From contig CAZYAN010000047.1 of the NCBI GenBank assembly GCA_964645585.1, forward strand, positions 1 through 30,427: 30,427 bases of DNA, given 5' to 3'. The first letter of the stretch is position 1; the number at the start of each line of letters is the position of its first letter. A model generated the notes under the pieces. It did not search any database and had not been told where the DNA came from. It was given only the letters and a program-made list of their open reading frames with translations. Below, piece by piece: positions 1-8,810 of this stretch. Made by a program: the position numbers and the translations under genes. Source of the DNA: DATGSL01 sp964645585. GTDB lineage: Bacteria; Verrucomicrobiota; Verrucomicrobiia; Opitutales; T3Sed10-336.

Positions 1-1
1 T

Positions 2-85
2 CTCCCCAATATCAACCACGCCGAAAGGCGCTGGTTCCTGGTTGCGCGGATGTTCCCGGACCTCCGCGCGGCTGCGGAAAAATGA
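2..85 (+). CDS. C-terminal end of an unidentified protein (partial, cut by window start)
   Basis: Reading frame 2 is open from the window edge to a TGA at 83-85 and encodes 27 residues ending in ..RMFPDLRAAAEK. The composition (charged, with aromatic residues) looks like a normal soluble C-terminus, and no other plus-strand gene explains these bases. The piece is too short to name a family. It could also be chance open frame. Confidence 0.4.
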   Translation, partial: LPNINHAERRWFLVARMFPDLRAAAEK

Positions 86-193
86 AAAGCACCCTATTCT
101 TCGAATCAGATTAATGGATACCTCTCTAAACTGACTTTAACGATCTTGCGCCAGCCCGTCTTCCTTCAATCCATGTCAGCATCTGTAACTCCT

Positions 194-199
194 TATAAT
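194..199 (+). promoter_or_regulatory. candidate -10 box (TATAAT)
   Basis: A perfect TATAAT lies about 100 bases upstream of the membrane-protein start in an AT-richer part of the 86-297 gap. No good -35 hexamer is visible at 16-18 bases, so this is a weak call resting on the hexamer and its position. The same gap also has a short GC hairpin near 220-233 (GGGGC, AA, GCCCC) without a T tract. Confidence 0.25.
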
Positions 200-297
200 C
201 ATACCGCCAGCTCAGACTCGCGGGGGCAAGCCCCGGAACCTCCTCTTCCCGGCATCCCCCAATCGCGTCCAAACCAACCGTGAAACTTCAACCCGAG

Positions 298-1092
298 ATG
301 AACACGTCCACGCCCGCGCCCGCATTGCAGTCGAGCCGCTGCGTTCCGGCCGTCGCCTTTCTTCTGTTTGTTTCGCTCCTGGTTACCGCCAAGATGGATC
401 TTGGTTTCTACTCTCTTTTTCCGCTAATCCTGATGGCAGCCGGCGCCTCGACCTACTTGGCCCATCAGAAGAAGTGTTTTCGCGATATTCTTTTCTATGC
501 CGGCGTCCGAAAAACATCCTGGCTCAACTGGGTTCGCCGCCGCGCCTTTTTTATCTGGATACTCAGCGCAATCATCTCGCTATTCTTCATCCTCTCCGTG
601 TCGATCTACCTGCTGACGGTGCATCCGCTCGTTCTCGTCGCGATCGCCTTTCCGCAGCTGGCCTTCCTGCCCGTTCGAAAATCGATCAGCGTGATATTCC
701 AGCCGCACCTGAAAACACGCGCCTCCGCGTTCTTCTCCAATGGATTCACCGTTTTTCTGCTGTGGCTCGCCGCCTTGGCTGTCATGGTCGGAGGAAAATA
801 TCTCGAACTGCACTTCTTTATCGCGGAAATCCCTTTAAATACGAGTGATGCCATGGCGACATACGTGATCGCCAAAGTGAATCACGCGATCCCGGCGCTC
901 CAGCATATCGGCCGAACGATGGCCATGTTCGAGCTCGAACTCCTGCGGGCAAGAGAGCTTGCAGGCGGACAGATTGGCGACCTCATTCTCATTTATTACC
1001 TGCTGCCTTCCACGTTCGCCGCGTTCGCGTTAACCGCTGTCCACGCCGGCATTCTGTTCGCCGTTCAAAAACTTCCTCTTTTCTCGACATGA
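298..1092 (+). CDS. polytopic inner-membrane protein of unknown function
   Basis: This 264-residue protein is not one I recognise. About six hydrophobic segments can be seen: near residues 16-31, 35-54, 82-105, 109-124, 148-165 and 227-256. A basic cytoplasmic-looking loop lies between the second and third (KKCF..R..RKTSWLNWVRRR). The start at ATG 298 was preferred; a GTG at 280 in the same frame would add six residues, and neither has a clear ribosome site. The stop overlaps the start of the next gene (ATGA at 1089-1092), so the two are probably translationally coupled. Its 3' neighbour is a lipoprotein, so the pair may act together in the envelope, but no function can be assigned. Confidence 0.75.
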   Translation: MNTSTPAPALQSSRCVPAVAFLLFVSLLVTAKMDLGFYSLFPLILMAAGASTYLAHQKKCFRDILFYAGVRKTSWLNWVRRRAFFIWILSAIISLFFILSVSIYLLTVHPLVLVAIAFPQLAFLPVRKSISVIFQPHLKTRASAFFSNGFTVFLLWLAALAVMVGGKYLELHFFIAEIPLNTSDAMATYVIAKVNHAIPALQHIGRTMAMFELELLRARELAGGQIGDLILIYYLLPSTFAAFALTAVHAGILFAVQKLPLFST

Positions 1093-1424
1093 AAGTTTCA
1101 CCGAAAGTTCTTGCGCCGGTTCTCGCCGCTTCCCTTCTTCTCACGGCCTGCGGTTCCGGATCTTATTCTAACGATTACACGAGGCTGAAGGAGGCGTACG
1201 ACGCGCTTAAGGCAACCACCGAAGCGCTTGAAAGGGCCAAGGCGGAAGCGGAAGCGAAGGTTACTGAAATGGAGAGTTTCGTTCAGGCGAAAATGGCCGA
1301 ACTCGACATCGAACAGGATCGTCTCGAAGAGGAGCGGAAAGAGTTCGAAAAGGAGCGGGTGCGCATCCGGGAAGCGATACAAAAAGAGCGCGACGCTTGG
1401 GAACGCCTCTATACCTCACCGTAA
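1089..1424 (+). CDS. small coiled-coil lipoprotein
   Basis: This 111-residue protein begins with a lipoprotein signal peptide: basic start MKVSPK, a hydrophobic stretch and the lipobox LTAC, so Cys21 is the predicted lipidated residue. After a short Gly/Ser linker, residues 30-105 are almost entirely charged and heptad-like (KAEAEAKVTEMES.., EEERKEFEKERVRIREA), which predicts one long coiled coil. It should be a membrane-anchored rod in the periplasm. It overlaps the preceding membrane-protein gene by four bases. Its 3' end overlaps the 3' end of the convergent minus-strand gene by nine bases (1416-1424). The family is not identified; the coiled coil alone does not give a function. Confidence 0.75.
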   Translation: MKVSPKVLAPVLAASLLLTACGSGSYSNDYTRLKEAYDALKATTEALERAKAEAEAKVTEMESFVQAKMAELDIEQDRLEEERKEFEKERVRIREAIQKERDAWERLYTSP

Positions 1425-3569
1425 CGGGAGTGATTGCTCCGCGGCGCGGTCGGCGCGGTCGCCGGAGTGCTGCTGGTCGAGAATGGAGTCCGGGAGGCCG
1501 GTGACGACCGAGCAGATCGCGATGCCGGCGGCCGGCCCCATCCAGCCTTTCAGCGCCACCGCCGAGTTTCCCGAGGAGGTCGGCAGCGCCTCACAGATTC
1601 GCTGATACACGATATCCGTATCGGGCAAAACGACGACCTTCCGGAACCGGCGATGCAGTTCCGCGTCGGTCAACGCCGCCATTAACGGCGGAGACCGCCA
1701 GGCCGAGGCGACCGCAAGCACTTCCTCTCGAAGATCGGCCACTTTTTCCAGCGGGAGTTTCGAGGACCCGATCAATTCATCAAGCCATTCTTCGACAATC
1801 TCCCGCGGCGTCCGAATCGCGGCGGCGGTTTCTTCCGGCATGTACTGTCGAGTCACCCGCTCAATAATCGCTGTTGCCAAGCCATCCAGACGCCCAGCCA
1901 GCGGCTCGATTTTCGTTTTCTCCACCCCGCAATGAATCAGGGAGGCCTCCAGTTCGCGAATACGCTTCCTCGCTTCTTCGCGATCCTCCTCAGGTGCCGT
2001 AAAGACGAAGGGAATTTGCTCAAATTCTTCGCGAATCCTGTCGCCAAGCCCGATCGCGTCGAGGCGGATGTCGCGTTCCAGGCGCGTCCGGGTCTGGCGG
2101 AGTATCCATTGCAACTCCGCGTCAAAGCTTTCGCGCAGGCTCCTGAAAACATTTTCCGCGATATCCACCAGCCGCCGGCGCAATTTGTGACCGGTCACCA
2201 GCCGGTAGATCCAGACGGTCAACGGCGTCGCCACGCCGGCCGCGCTGAGCGCCATTGACAGCCAGCCGCCCGGGGTCCAGAAAACGCCCGCGGCCAGGAA
2301 GAAGGCCAGCGCAATGTAAATCGCGATCGCCCACGCCTTGGTCCCCGGCAGGCGGTCGAGGCCTTCATCCATTGCCTCATAGACTTCACAGAACAGATCG
2401 AGCGATTCATCCGGCGGCCAGCCTGTCGGCTCTTCTTCAATGTCCGCCAAAAGCGGTTCATCGTACAGCGCGAAGCTTGGATAATAGTCGCGCGCCAAGA
2501 GCGACAGCGTCCCCATGTCGGCGTCTTGCAGCGCGTCATAGCGATAGGCTTTTGCTGCGTCCGCGAAGCAAACCGCGCTCTGCCGCCGAATGCGGCCGCT
2601 GATTTCATCCAATGTCTCTTCGAGGACGCGCGTGTATTCCGCGAAATCCTTCTGCAGCACGCGCTGCAGGTGATGCGTTTGCTTCCTGGCTCGGCGTCGC
2701 GAAAAGGGAATTTTCCACCGTTCAAACGGGGTATCGGGCGGCGGCGGTATCATTCCGAAAAAATGCCGCGAACTCAGCGGTTCGTCCGTCATTCCCAAAT
2801 ACATCGCGGTGCCGATCAGCACCTCCGGCTCAATGCCGCGGGTCCGGCTAGCCACAGACGCCCTTCGCTCGCCCTCGGCGACGTGCATCGAAAGAAGCCC
2901 CTCCGTCAGGCGAATGATTTCCTGCCGTCGCGGCAGCCAAGACTGCACGCCGAGCGCCGCGAGTATGCCGGGCGGCCGGTAATCGATCAGTCCGTCGCCA
3001 TCGCCATTCCCGTTGGAAGCATAGTCTTCCAAAATATCCGGCGTGTTCCCGGGCGGCTCGCGAAACAGGCCGAGCGAATGAACCAGCGACTCCCCTCCTT
3101 CGCAGAGAAGGCGTAGAAAGGAGCGAAACTGATCGGTCACAAATGCCGGGTCGAGCGGAGTGCGGTCCGTGTCAAAGCGTCCCGCGAAGAGCAGCGTCGA
3201 TACCCGGTGCGCCAGTTGCGGATACCGCTGGAGGAAATCCCCGCAGGCATCGATCTCATCGTCATCGAGCTGATTCGTCACGATCAAGCAGATCCGGATG
3301 TTCCACGGGTACTCGGCGAGCTGGATCGCGAGGTTTTGAAAGCCCTCGGAGAACTCGCTGCTCGCGGCCACCACCGGGACCGGTGTTCGCGTCGCCTCAG
3401 CCGCCTCGCGAATCACCGAGGTCAAGTTGCGCTTCTCCTTATGCGATCCGAGCACGACATCGCCGTGTCCTCCAGGAACTGTCCAGTACCAAATTCCGGG
3501 GGGACCCAGCGGGTTCCGCGCGCAATAGCGCACGGTTTGCCAGAGCTCCTTCGTGAGGATAAACAGCAT
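1416..3569 (-). CDS. membrane protein of tubulin-like/VWA operon, family unknown
   Basis: This is the third gene of the operon, 717 residues. The start at ATG 3569 was chosen because an AAGGTGG ribosome site lies just upstream and it begins 8 bases after the stop of the tubulin-like gene; a longer frame back to 3656 would overlap that gene. The N-terminal ~170 residues look alpha/beta (for example RICLIVTNQLDDDEID and VSTLLFAGRFDTDRT). Residues 186-193 are a Gly/Asn/Asp linker (NGNGDGDG). Two membrane segments occur at about 412-430 and 437-457, followed by a charged, largely helical C-terminal half (460-660) that may form coiled coils. No P-loop, protease or kinase motif was seen. Its fixed place beside the tubulin-like and VWA genes suggests it is a membrane anchor or effector of that system; this is inference. 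Confidence 0.85.
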   Translation of the reverse strand: MLFILTKELWQTVRYCARNPLGPPGIWYWTVPGGHGDVVLGSHKEKRNLTSVIREAAEATRTPVPVVAASSEFSEGFQNLAIQLAEYPWNIRICLIVTNQLDDDEIDACGDFLQRYPQLAHRVSTLLFAGRFDTDRTPLDPAFVTDQFRSFLRLLCEGGESLVHSLGLFREPPGNTPDILEDYASNGNGDGDGLIDYRPPGILAALGVQSWLPRRQEIIRLTEGLLSMHVAEGERRASVASRTRGIEPEVLIGTAMYLGMTDEPLSSRHFFGMIPPPPDTPFERWKIPFSRRRARKQTHHLQRVLQKDFAEYTRVLEETLDEISGRIRRQSAVCFADAAKAYRYDALQDADMGTLSLLARDYYPSFALYDEPLLADIEEEPTGWPPDESLDLFCEVYEAMDEGLDRLPGTKAWAIAIYIALAFFLAAGVFWTPGGWLSMALSAAGVATPLTVWIYRLVTGHKLRRRLVDIAENVFRSLRESFDAELQWILRQTRTRLERDIRLDAIGLGDRIREEFEQIPFVFTAPEEDREEARKRIRELEASLIHCGVEKTKIEPLAGRLDGLATAIIERVTRQYMPEETAAAIRTPREIVEEWLDELIGSSKLPLEKVADLREEVLAVASAWRSPPLMAALTDAELHRRFRKVVVLPDTDIVYQRICEALPTSSGNSAVALKGWMGPAAGIAICSVVTGLPDSILDQQHSGDRADRAAEQSLPLR

Positions 3570-3577
3570 AAGCCACC

Positions 3578-6355
3578 TTAATCGCGACTGAGGAAATCGG
3601 CGCCGCCTAGCTGGTTCCATTCCTGGATCCACTCCGGAAACCGCCAATCCGACCACACTCTCTTCCTTTTTGCCTCGGCAACTTCCTCAGGCGTCGTCAC
3701 CCGCAGCAAGTCGGCCAAGCTCGAGTAGCCTTCGTAGTTGGAGGGCAGCTCCCCTTCGATCATCCGGAGGATCGAAAGCGCGAAGCTGCTCGCGTTCGTC
3801 TGCGGGATCGCACGCGGGGAGTAGCCAAAGGCGTGCGTGAAGAGGCTGTTCAGATAGGTCTTCGGACTCGGCAGGTTCAGCCGCTCGAAGGCGGCCTGCG
3901 CGTCGTCGATCCGGCAGATACAGAAATTATACCGAGCCGGTTCGAAACTGTCGGTCTGCGACTTGCGCGACAGGATCGGGAAAAACGCCGCCCGGTCCGC
4001 GTAGCCAGAGAACAGGTTTTTCAGTTTCAAATCCGGGTCCCCCTTGTTCATCCGAAGGTAACGCCGAATGCCTTCCCAGACCGAAGTCTCCTGAATAGCC
4101 GGCCGGAAAATCCGGAGCTCCGCGGAATTGAACGCCGTGCGAAGTCCGTGCGCCATATCTTCGAGCTGATCGATAATCCGCCCGTCGGCCAAGGCCTGAT
4201 CGACGGTCAGGGTGCGGGTGCTGTTCGGTATCGGCGTCAAATGGCTGACCAGGCTCCGGAAAGAGTCGATCAAACTCTGTTCCCCTTTTCCTCTCCAGTT
4301 CTGCAGCACATGGGTCTGCGCGGCGTCGCGCCGGATCAGATCGGAGCCGACGCCAACAAACCCGTTCAGTATTGGATCGACGAATACACTTTCAATGTCC
4401 TCCATCCGCTCGAGGACGCCCTGCCGAACCCCGAGGCGATTGCTGCCCTCCCGGAAGGCTTCATTCCGTTCCTGCTGGACAACGCGGAAAAATCTCCGCG
4501 CGCACTCTTCACCCGTCACCAGTTTTCGACCGACGCTGAGCGCGAGAATCCGGCTGCGGAAATGCGCCAGCGCCTTGTCGAGCACGACGTGCCCGCAGTA
4601 GGCGCGGCCCTTCTTCTGGAAGGCTTCAAGCAGGTCCGTCAGCTCTTCGTGCCCCATGTAGCGCCGGGCGAAAAAGCGCTTGATGCGTGTTGGATAGGCT
4701 TCGACATGGCGTGCAAGCGCGGCCTCAAATTGCTGGTTCAATCCGCCCTGCGCGTAGAGCTCTTCCTCCAGCTTTTCACGCTGTTCCGCGTTGAGATCGA
4801 TCTGCGCGTTGACCGCCTCCATCAGGATGTTCAGGACTTGTTCAAACGAGCCGAACGAGACCGGCCGGTCCTCGGCCTGCCCCAGGAAGTCCTGCACCAC
4901 GTCGTCGAGTGCCTGATCGAGGCGGTTGAGAAACGACTCCACCCGCTTTTGCGCGTGAGGTGAATCCTCTGCGTACCAGCTGTAGAGAAAGCGATCGACA
5001 TCCGCTTTCGCGTTTTGCCACAGCTCGCCGAACTCTTCCGGACTTGCCGGCTGCACGCTCGTGTCCGGAACGAATGACCGCGCCTCCGGCAGAAAATCGA
5101 CATCGATTCGCGACCATTGAATCTGGTTGAAGAAGCGGCTTTTCGTCGCTTCGCACCGGGCGTGGTCAACCTTGGTGAAATTTTCCGAGGCGAGCTGGTC
5201 CGCGATCTTGTGGCGGATCAGCGAAAGGATCTTGTCCTTCGGAATCTCGATGTTCATGAGCCCGAGGCGCACGAAATTGTTCGGTCGTCCCGGGAAATCG
5301 CTGTCCCAGGAGGTGACGTTCTGCGACTGTTCATCGACCGCGCGCCCGATCTGTTCCTTGTAAGCGCCCGTTGTATAGATCAGCGCGTAAAACCGCGCGA
5401 CAAACTCGATGTAGTCGTTGAATTCCTGGAGCCTGTAACCGTTGTCGTTTCGGGCGCCGATCAACGCGATCTTGAAGAATGGCTTCGTGTCGAAAGCCTC
5501 TTCTGAAATACGCGCCCGGCCAACCCAGCGTACCCAGTTTTTCAGGGCAACGCGCCGGCCGTACTCGGTTTGGAGCAAGGTGAGCTCCGCGAGCGCGTGT
5601 TCGGTATTTTTCTTTTGCGCGCTCACCTTGCGGGGATCGAGTTCATGAGCATCGGCGCCGGAATAACAAATGTCACCGAGAAGGAACACCCCATGGAGGA
5701 TCGCTTTCGGAAGAGCGCTGCGGATCAGCAGCGCGATGTCGCACACACTGCCGCTGCAGGTGCCGCCTGCAAGCAGCCCGAACACGTACACCGTGATGCT
5801 CTTTTCATCGACCAGATGGCGCAGGTGCGGCTCGAGACTTTCCTTCTTGTGACGGATCGCCTCGATTTCCTGGTTGAGCCGGTCGACGAGCGTGATGTCC
5901 ATACAGCGCATGTGCAGGAGCAATCGCCCGAGGCCGCGGATGCCGCCCGCGCCCACGCCGGCGTCGTGTACCGGCGGGATCCACGGTTCGCCGTCCTCGT
6001 CGTGCGCCCACCATTGCCGGAAGGTTTCGCGAACAATTTTTTTATTGGCTCCGCGATGCTTCGTAAAGGTCTCGACCGCCGTGCGGCCGGTGAGACCTTG
6101 AGTGCTGTAGACATAGGAACCGATATTCCGGTCAACACCGCTTTCGGGAGTGACTTCCGAGGTAATGATCAGGTAGTTGAGAAACTCGTTCGCGAGGCTT
6201 TGATCTCCTTCACTGTTGATCAAAGCTTTCAGCCGCGAAACGATTTTTGCCCCGGTCGAGCCGAGCCCGATGAAGAGCGTGGGCCGGATCGTCTCTCCAG
6301 AAACTCCGTTGCCGTTACCGTTTCCGTTCCCGTTTACGTTTCCGATTTGAATCAT
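3578..6355 (-). CDS. tubulin/FtsZ-like GTPase-family protein (Tubulin_2-like)
   Basis: This 925-residue protein carries tubulin-superfamily signatures. Residues 26-41 (LFIGLGSTGAKIVSRL) resemble the first glycine loop of FtsZ, and residues 197-203 (GGTCSGS) match the tubulin/FtsZ GGGTGS[GA] phosphate loop with Cys in place of Gly. A second glycine-rich loop, DAGVGAGGIRGLGR, lies at 131-144. I place it with the divergent bacterial FtsZ-like families (Pfam 'Tubulin like'); GTP binding is predicted, not shown. The C-terminal ~550 residues are helical and not recognised, making the protein over twice the length of FtsZ. The N-terminus has a run of five Asn-Gly pairs (8-17). The start has a good AGAGGAAG site 10 bases after the VWA gene stop. 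Probably a cytoplasmic filament or switch acting with the VWA membrane protein. Confidence 0.88.
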   Translation of the reverse strand: MIQIGNVNGNGNGNGNGVSGETIRPTLFIGLGSTGAKIVSRLKALINSEGDQSLANEFLNYLIITSEVTPESGVDRNIGSYVYSTQGLTGRTAVETFTKHRGANKKIVRETFRQWWAHDEDGEPWIPPVHDAGVGAGGIRGLGRLLLHMRCMDITLVDRLNQEIEAIRHKKESLEPHLRHLVDEKSITVYVFGLLAGGTCSGSVCDIALLIRSALPKAILHGVFLLGDICYSGADAHELDPRKVSAQKKNTEHALAELTLLQTEYGRRVALKNWVRWVGRARISEEAFDTKPFFKIALIGARNDNGYRLQEFNDYIEFVARFYALIYTTGAYKEQIGRAVDEQSQNVTSWDSDFPGRPNNFVRLGLMNIEIPKDKILSLIRHKIADQLASENFTKVDHARCEATKSRFFNQIQWSRIDVDFLPEARSFVPDTSVQPASPEEFGELWQNAKADVDRFLYSWYAEDSPHAQKRVESFLNRLDQALDDVVQDFLGQAEDRPVSFGSFEQVLNILMEAVNAQIDLNAEQREKLEEELYAQGGLNQQFEAALARHVEAYPTRIKRFFARRYMGHEELTDLLEAFQKKGRAYCGHVVLDKALAHFRSRILALSVGRKLVTGEECARRFFRVVQQERNEAFREGSNRLGVRQGVLERMEDIESVFVDPILNGFVGVGSDLIRRDAAQTHVLQNWRGKGEQSLIDSFRSLVSHLTPIPNSTRTLTVDQALADGRIIDQLEDMAHGLRTAFNSAELRIFRPAIQETSVWEGIRRYLRMNKGDPDLKLKNLFSGYADRAAFFPILSRKSQTDSFEPARYNFCICRIDDAQAAFERLNLPSPKTYLNSLFTHAFGYSPRAIPQTNASSFALSILRMIEGELPSNYEGYSSLADLLRVTTPEEVAEAKRKRVWSDWRFPEWIQEWNQLGGADFLSRD
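6305..6334 (-). repeat. hexanucleotide repeat encoding (Asn-Gly)5
   Basis: Five near-identical AACGGN hexamers encode residues 8-17 of the tubulin-like protein. Wobble positions differ between copies, so the array is partly diverged. Copy-number change would keep the frame and only lengthen a flexible N-terminal tail. Confidence 0.8.
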
Positions 6356-6365
6356 AGACTTCCTC

Positions 6366-8810
6366 TTAATTCCTTACTTTGACCAGCGATTCTTTCCCGC
6401 CAGGGATTGGTTTGTTCTTTTCAAGCTGCTTGGCCTTCCGAGACACGGGCCGCGCCGGCTTTTTTGGCTGGTGCCAAGTCAGTCGCTCGCCTCCGATCTC
6501 GTAGGTGTCTCCGTCTCGCAACAAACGCGGCCTCGTCACACGCGTCCGGACTTCCTCCGGGGCTTTTGTCAGGCTTGTGCGCGTTTCGATTCGGAAAATT
6601 TCGTGCTTTTTCGTTGGACGGATGTTGTACGCCGGTGCTGCGGGCACGCGCTCGATCGTGGCGATGTTGCTGCGTCCTACACCATCACTCGGCAAACGGA
6701 TGTCTGAATGAAGGGTCGAACCGATCGTGACTGAAGTTTTCGGCCAGAAGAATCGGCCCCAGCCGCGCCGCGTGCGAAGATGGATCGGGTACGTTTGGAT
6801 CCCGACAAGCTTCGGCCCTTTTTGCGGGGCGAGCATCGGCCGCAGGATGAAGGGAACGATCAGTACGATCCACAGGAAAACAGCTGCGGCCACTCCGATC
6901 GCGACCTTCGCCCACATCGGCATCGGCGCAGCGATACTCAAGACGATCGGCTCGACGCTCGTTGTGACCGCACCCCGGGCATTCGTTACGGTCAGCGTCA
7001 CCGTGTACTCGCCAGCCTCTTCGTAAGTATGAACGGGGTTCCGAACTTCCGAGGTCGTGCCGTCCCCAAAATCCCAAAGATACGCGACCGGATCGCCTTT
7101 CGATTCGTCACGAAACTGGACCTCCAGCGGATAAACCCCGCTGACCGGTGTCGCCGAGATCTCCACGTGAATCAAGTCGGGGGCGCGGCCGAGAATCTCG
7201 TTCGACTCCTGGAAGCTTTCCCCCGTATCCGAATTGTAGATACGGTGCGTGACGACCAAATTCCCCGACCGGTCCGACTGCCATTCCAATTCCGGCCCCT
7301 GACCCGCGGGTTCGCCGCCAAGCAGCCATTCGTGGCTCCAGCCGTCGTAGATCGCTTCGGCTTTGAAGACGACAGTGTCTCCCTGTACGAAATATTTTGG
7401 CTCTACCGTGAATCCGGTAACGGGAACAAATTTCTCGGCCGGATGAACAAAAAAACGGTCTGTGTGCCGAGAAGCGCCGCCCGGGCCTTCCACCGTATGC
7501 GCGACTCGCATCAAACCGTCACGCTCCGCCGTCCAGACGACCTCAGGGCCTTCCAGCACAATTTCACCGTCGATCGTCCACGTGTGCTTCCACTCGGACC
7601 GTGTCTCCTTCGCCTGAAACTGAATCGTATCACCAAACTTTCCTTCCGCCGGAGAAATCTCAAACTCGGCAGGCGGCGGAAGCGGCAGAACAGTCAGGGT
7701 TTGTGTCTCGGTATGGACTTCCTCGCCGCGCCGCACCGAGAGAACCACTTCGATTTCCCCTTCCGCTTCCGCGACAAAACTCGGTTCCGGCTCCGTGGAA
7801 ATGACCTCGCCGTTCACAGTCCATTCACGGGCCTCCGGATCTCCGCTCGACTGATCTTCCAGCTGAATCGTACCGCCAATCTGAATACGATCCGGATAAA
7901 CTCGAAAAGCGGCGACCAAGGGAATAACCGGAGCAACCGAGATCATGTCCTGTTTTGTCTCCTCGGCCTCGCCGCCGGGACCCGTCGTTTTCAGCGTGAC
8001 GGTGTACACGCCGTCGTTTTCGTACTGGTGAAGCGGATTCTCCTCGGCCGATGTTTTTCCGTCGCCAAAGTCCCAGTGGTAAGCCGTCACGCGGCCGCCG
8101 CCCGGTTCGTGCTGAAACTGGACGGGTTCGCCGACTTTCGTCTGCAACGGATGGGCGACGAAGCTGGCGCCGGGCGCCGGTTCAGGGATTGGAATCTGAG
8201 TCGTCCCGGGGGGCTGCGGAACGTGATGGACCCACGGCGGCGGCTCCTCCGCGGGATCAAACCCGAGTGTGATCCAATAGATGAAACTGTGCTCGTGGCG
8301 GCTGGTTAAATTCTCGTAGACCGGTTCGAGCTGCTTCCAGTTTCGGTACGAACGCGTCCAGTTGCTCTCCCCGTCGGAGAATACAAGGACCGTCACAAAG
8401 CGATAGTCTTCCGAGCTTGCGCGAACCTCGTTCATCACCTCCGCGACCGTGTCGTACAGGCGCGTTGGACCGTCCGGGATAAAATGATCCCCGAAGTATT
8501 TCGCGAACTCCTGCTTCGCCTCCGCCGTCATCTGCTCCCACCGCCGCGATTCGCTCGCTCGGCGAGAGAAAAAAACCAGGCGAACCTCGGTGTCCGCGGG
8601 TAATCGCGCGGCATGCTTGGTAATCGCCGAGCGGATCGGCTCCGTCAGAGAATTGGTTGTAATCGACCCCGACCGGTCGACGACGTAATAAAAAAGTCCC
8701 TTCGCCTCGGCCGATTCGGGATTCGCCTGAAGGAGCGGAATTCCGGACTGAATCAGGCAGAACGCGAGGAACGCACGAATGTTCCGAACGAGATACTTTT
8801 GCCGGCACAT
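6366..8810 (-). CDS. VWA-PKD transmembrane protein with cytoplasmic FHA-like domain
   Basis: This is the first gene of the operon, 814 residues from ATG 8810. That start gives a clean signal peptide (MCRQKYLVRNIR followed by a hydrophobic stretch ending at PLLQA, ~29 residues); a frame extending to 8885 adds an unlikely leader. Domains in order: a von Willebrand A domain (~39-185) with a full MIDAS (DRSGS at 45-49, Thr116, Asp146 in FSDGES); a PKD domain (~213-293, WDFGDG); three more Ig/PKD-like repeats; a last canonical PKD (~548-626, LWDFGDG); one membrane helix (631-659); and a cytoplasmic ~90-residue region (690-780) with FHA-like pattern (VTIGS..SDIRLP..G.GRSN..., LLRDGDTYEIGGERLTW). 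It probably senses or binds an envelope ligand outside and signals to the tubulin-like protein inside; the last point is inference. Confidence 0.88.
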   Translation of the reverse strand: MCRQKYLVRNIRAFLAFCLIQSGIPLLQANPESAEAKGLFYYVVDRSGSITTNSLTEPIRSAITKHAARLPADTEVRLVFFSRRASESRRWEQMTAEAKQEFAKYFGDHFIPDGPTRLYDTVAEVMNEVRASSEDYRFVTVLVFSDGESNWTRSYRNWKQLEPVYENLTSRHEHSFIYWITLGFDPAEEPPPWVHHVPQPPGTTQIPIPEPAPGASFVAHPLQTKVGEPVQFQHEPGGGRVTAYHWDFGDGKTSAEENPLHQYENDGVYTVTLKTTGPGGEAEETKQDMISVAPVIPLVAAFRVYPDRIQIGGTIQLEDQSSGDPEAREWTVNGEVISTEPEPSFVAEAEGEIEVVLSVRRGEEVHTETQTLTVLPLPPPAEFEISPAEGKFGDTIQFQAKETRSEWKHTWTIDGEIVLEGPEVVWTAERDGLMRVAHTVEGPGGASRHTDRFFVHPAEKFVPVTGFTVEPKYFVQGDTVVFKAEAIYDGWSHEWLLGGEPAGQGPELEWQSDRSGNLVVTHRIYNSDTGESFQESNEILGRAPDLIHVEISATPVSGVYPLEVQFRDESKGDPVAYLWDFGDGTTSEVRNPVHTYEEAGEYTVTLTVTNARGAVTTSVEPIVLSIAAPMPMWAKVAIGVAAAVFLWIVLIVPFILRPMLAPQKGPKLVGIQTYPIHLRTRRGWGRFFWPKTSVTIGSTLHSDIRLPSDGVGRSNIATIERVPAAPAYNIRPTKKHEIFRIETRTSLTKAPEEVRTRVTRPRLLRDGDTYEIGGERLTWHQPKKPARPVSRKAKQLEKNKPIPGGKESLVKVRN

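Noticed and set aside
1089..1424. The coiled-coil lipoprotein as a fourth member of the tubulin-like system
   Set aside because: It is on the opposite strand, paired with a different membrane protein, and meets the operon only at its 3' end; proximity alone is not enough.
3833..4963. 376-residue plus-strand open frame opposite the tubulin-like gene
   Set aside because: It is the antisense of a gene with clear motifs, operon spacing and ribosome site; its own translation has no recognisable domain.
6780..8309. 509-residue plus-strand open frame opposite the VWA/PKD gene
   Set aside because: Rich in Arg, His and Pro as expected for a GC-rich antisense frame; the minus strand has a full VWA and PKD domains.
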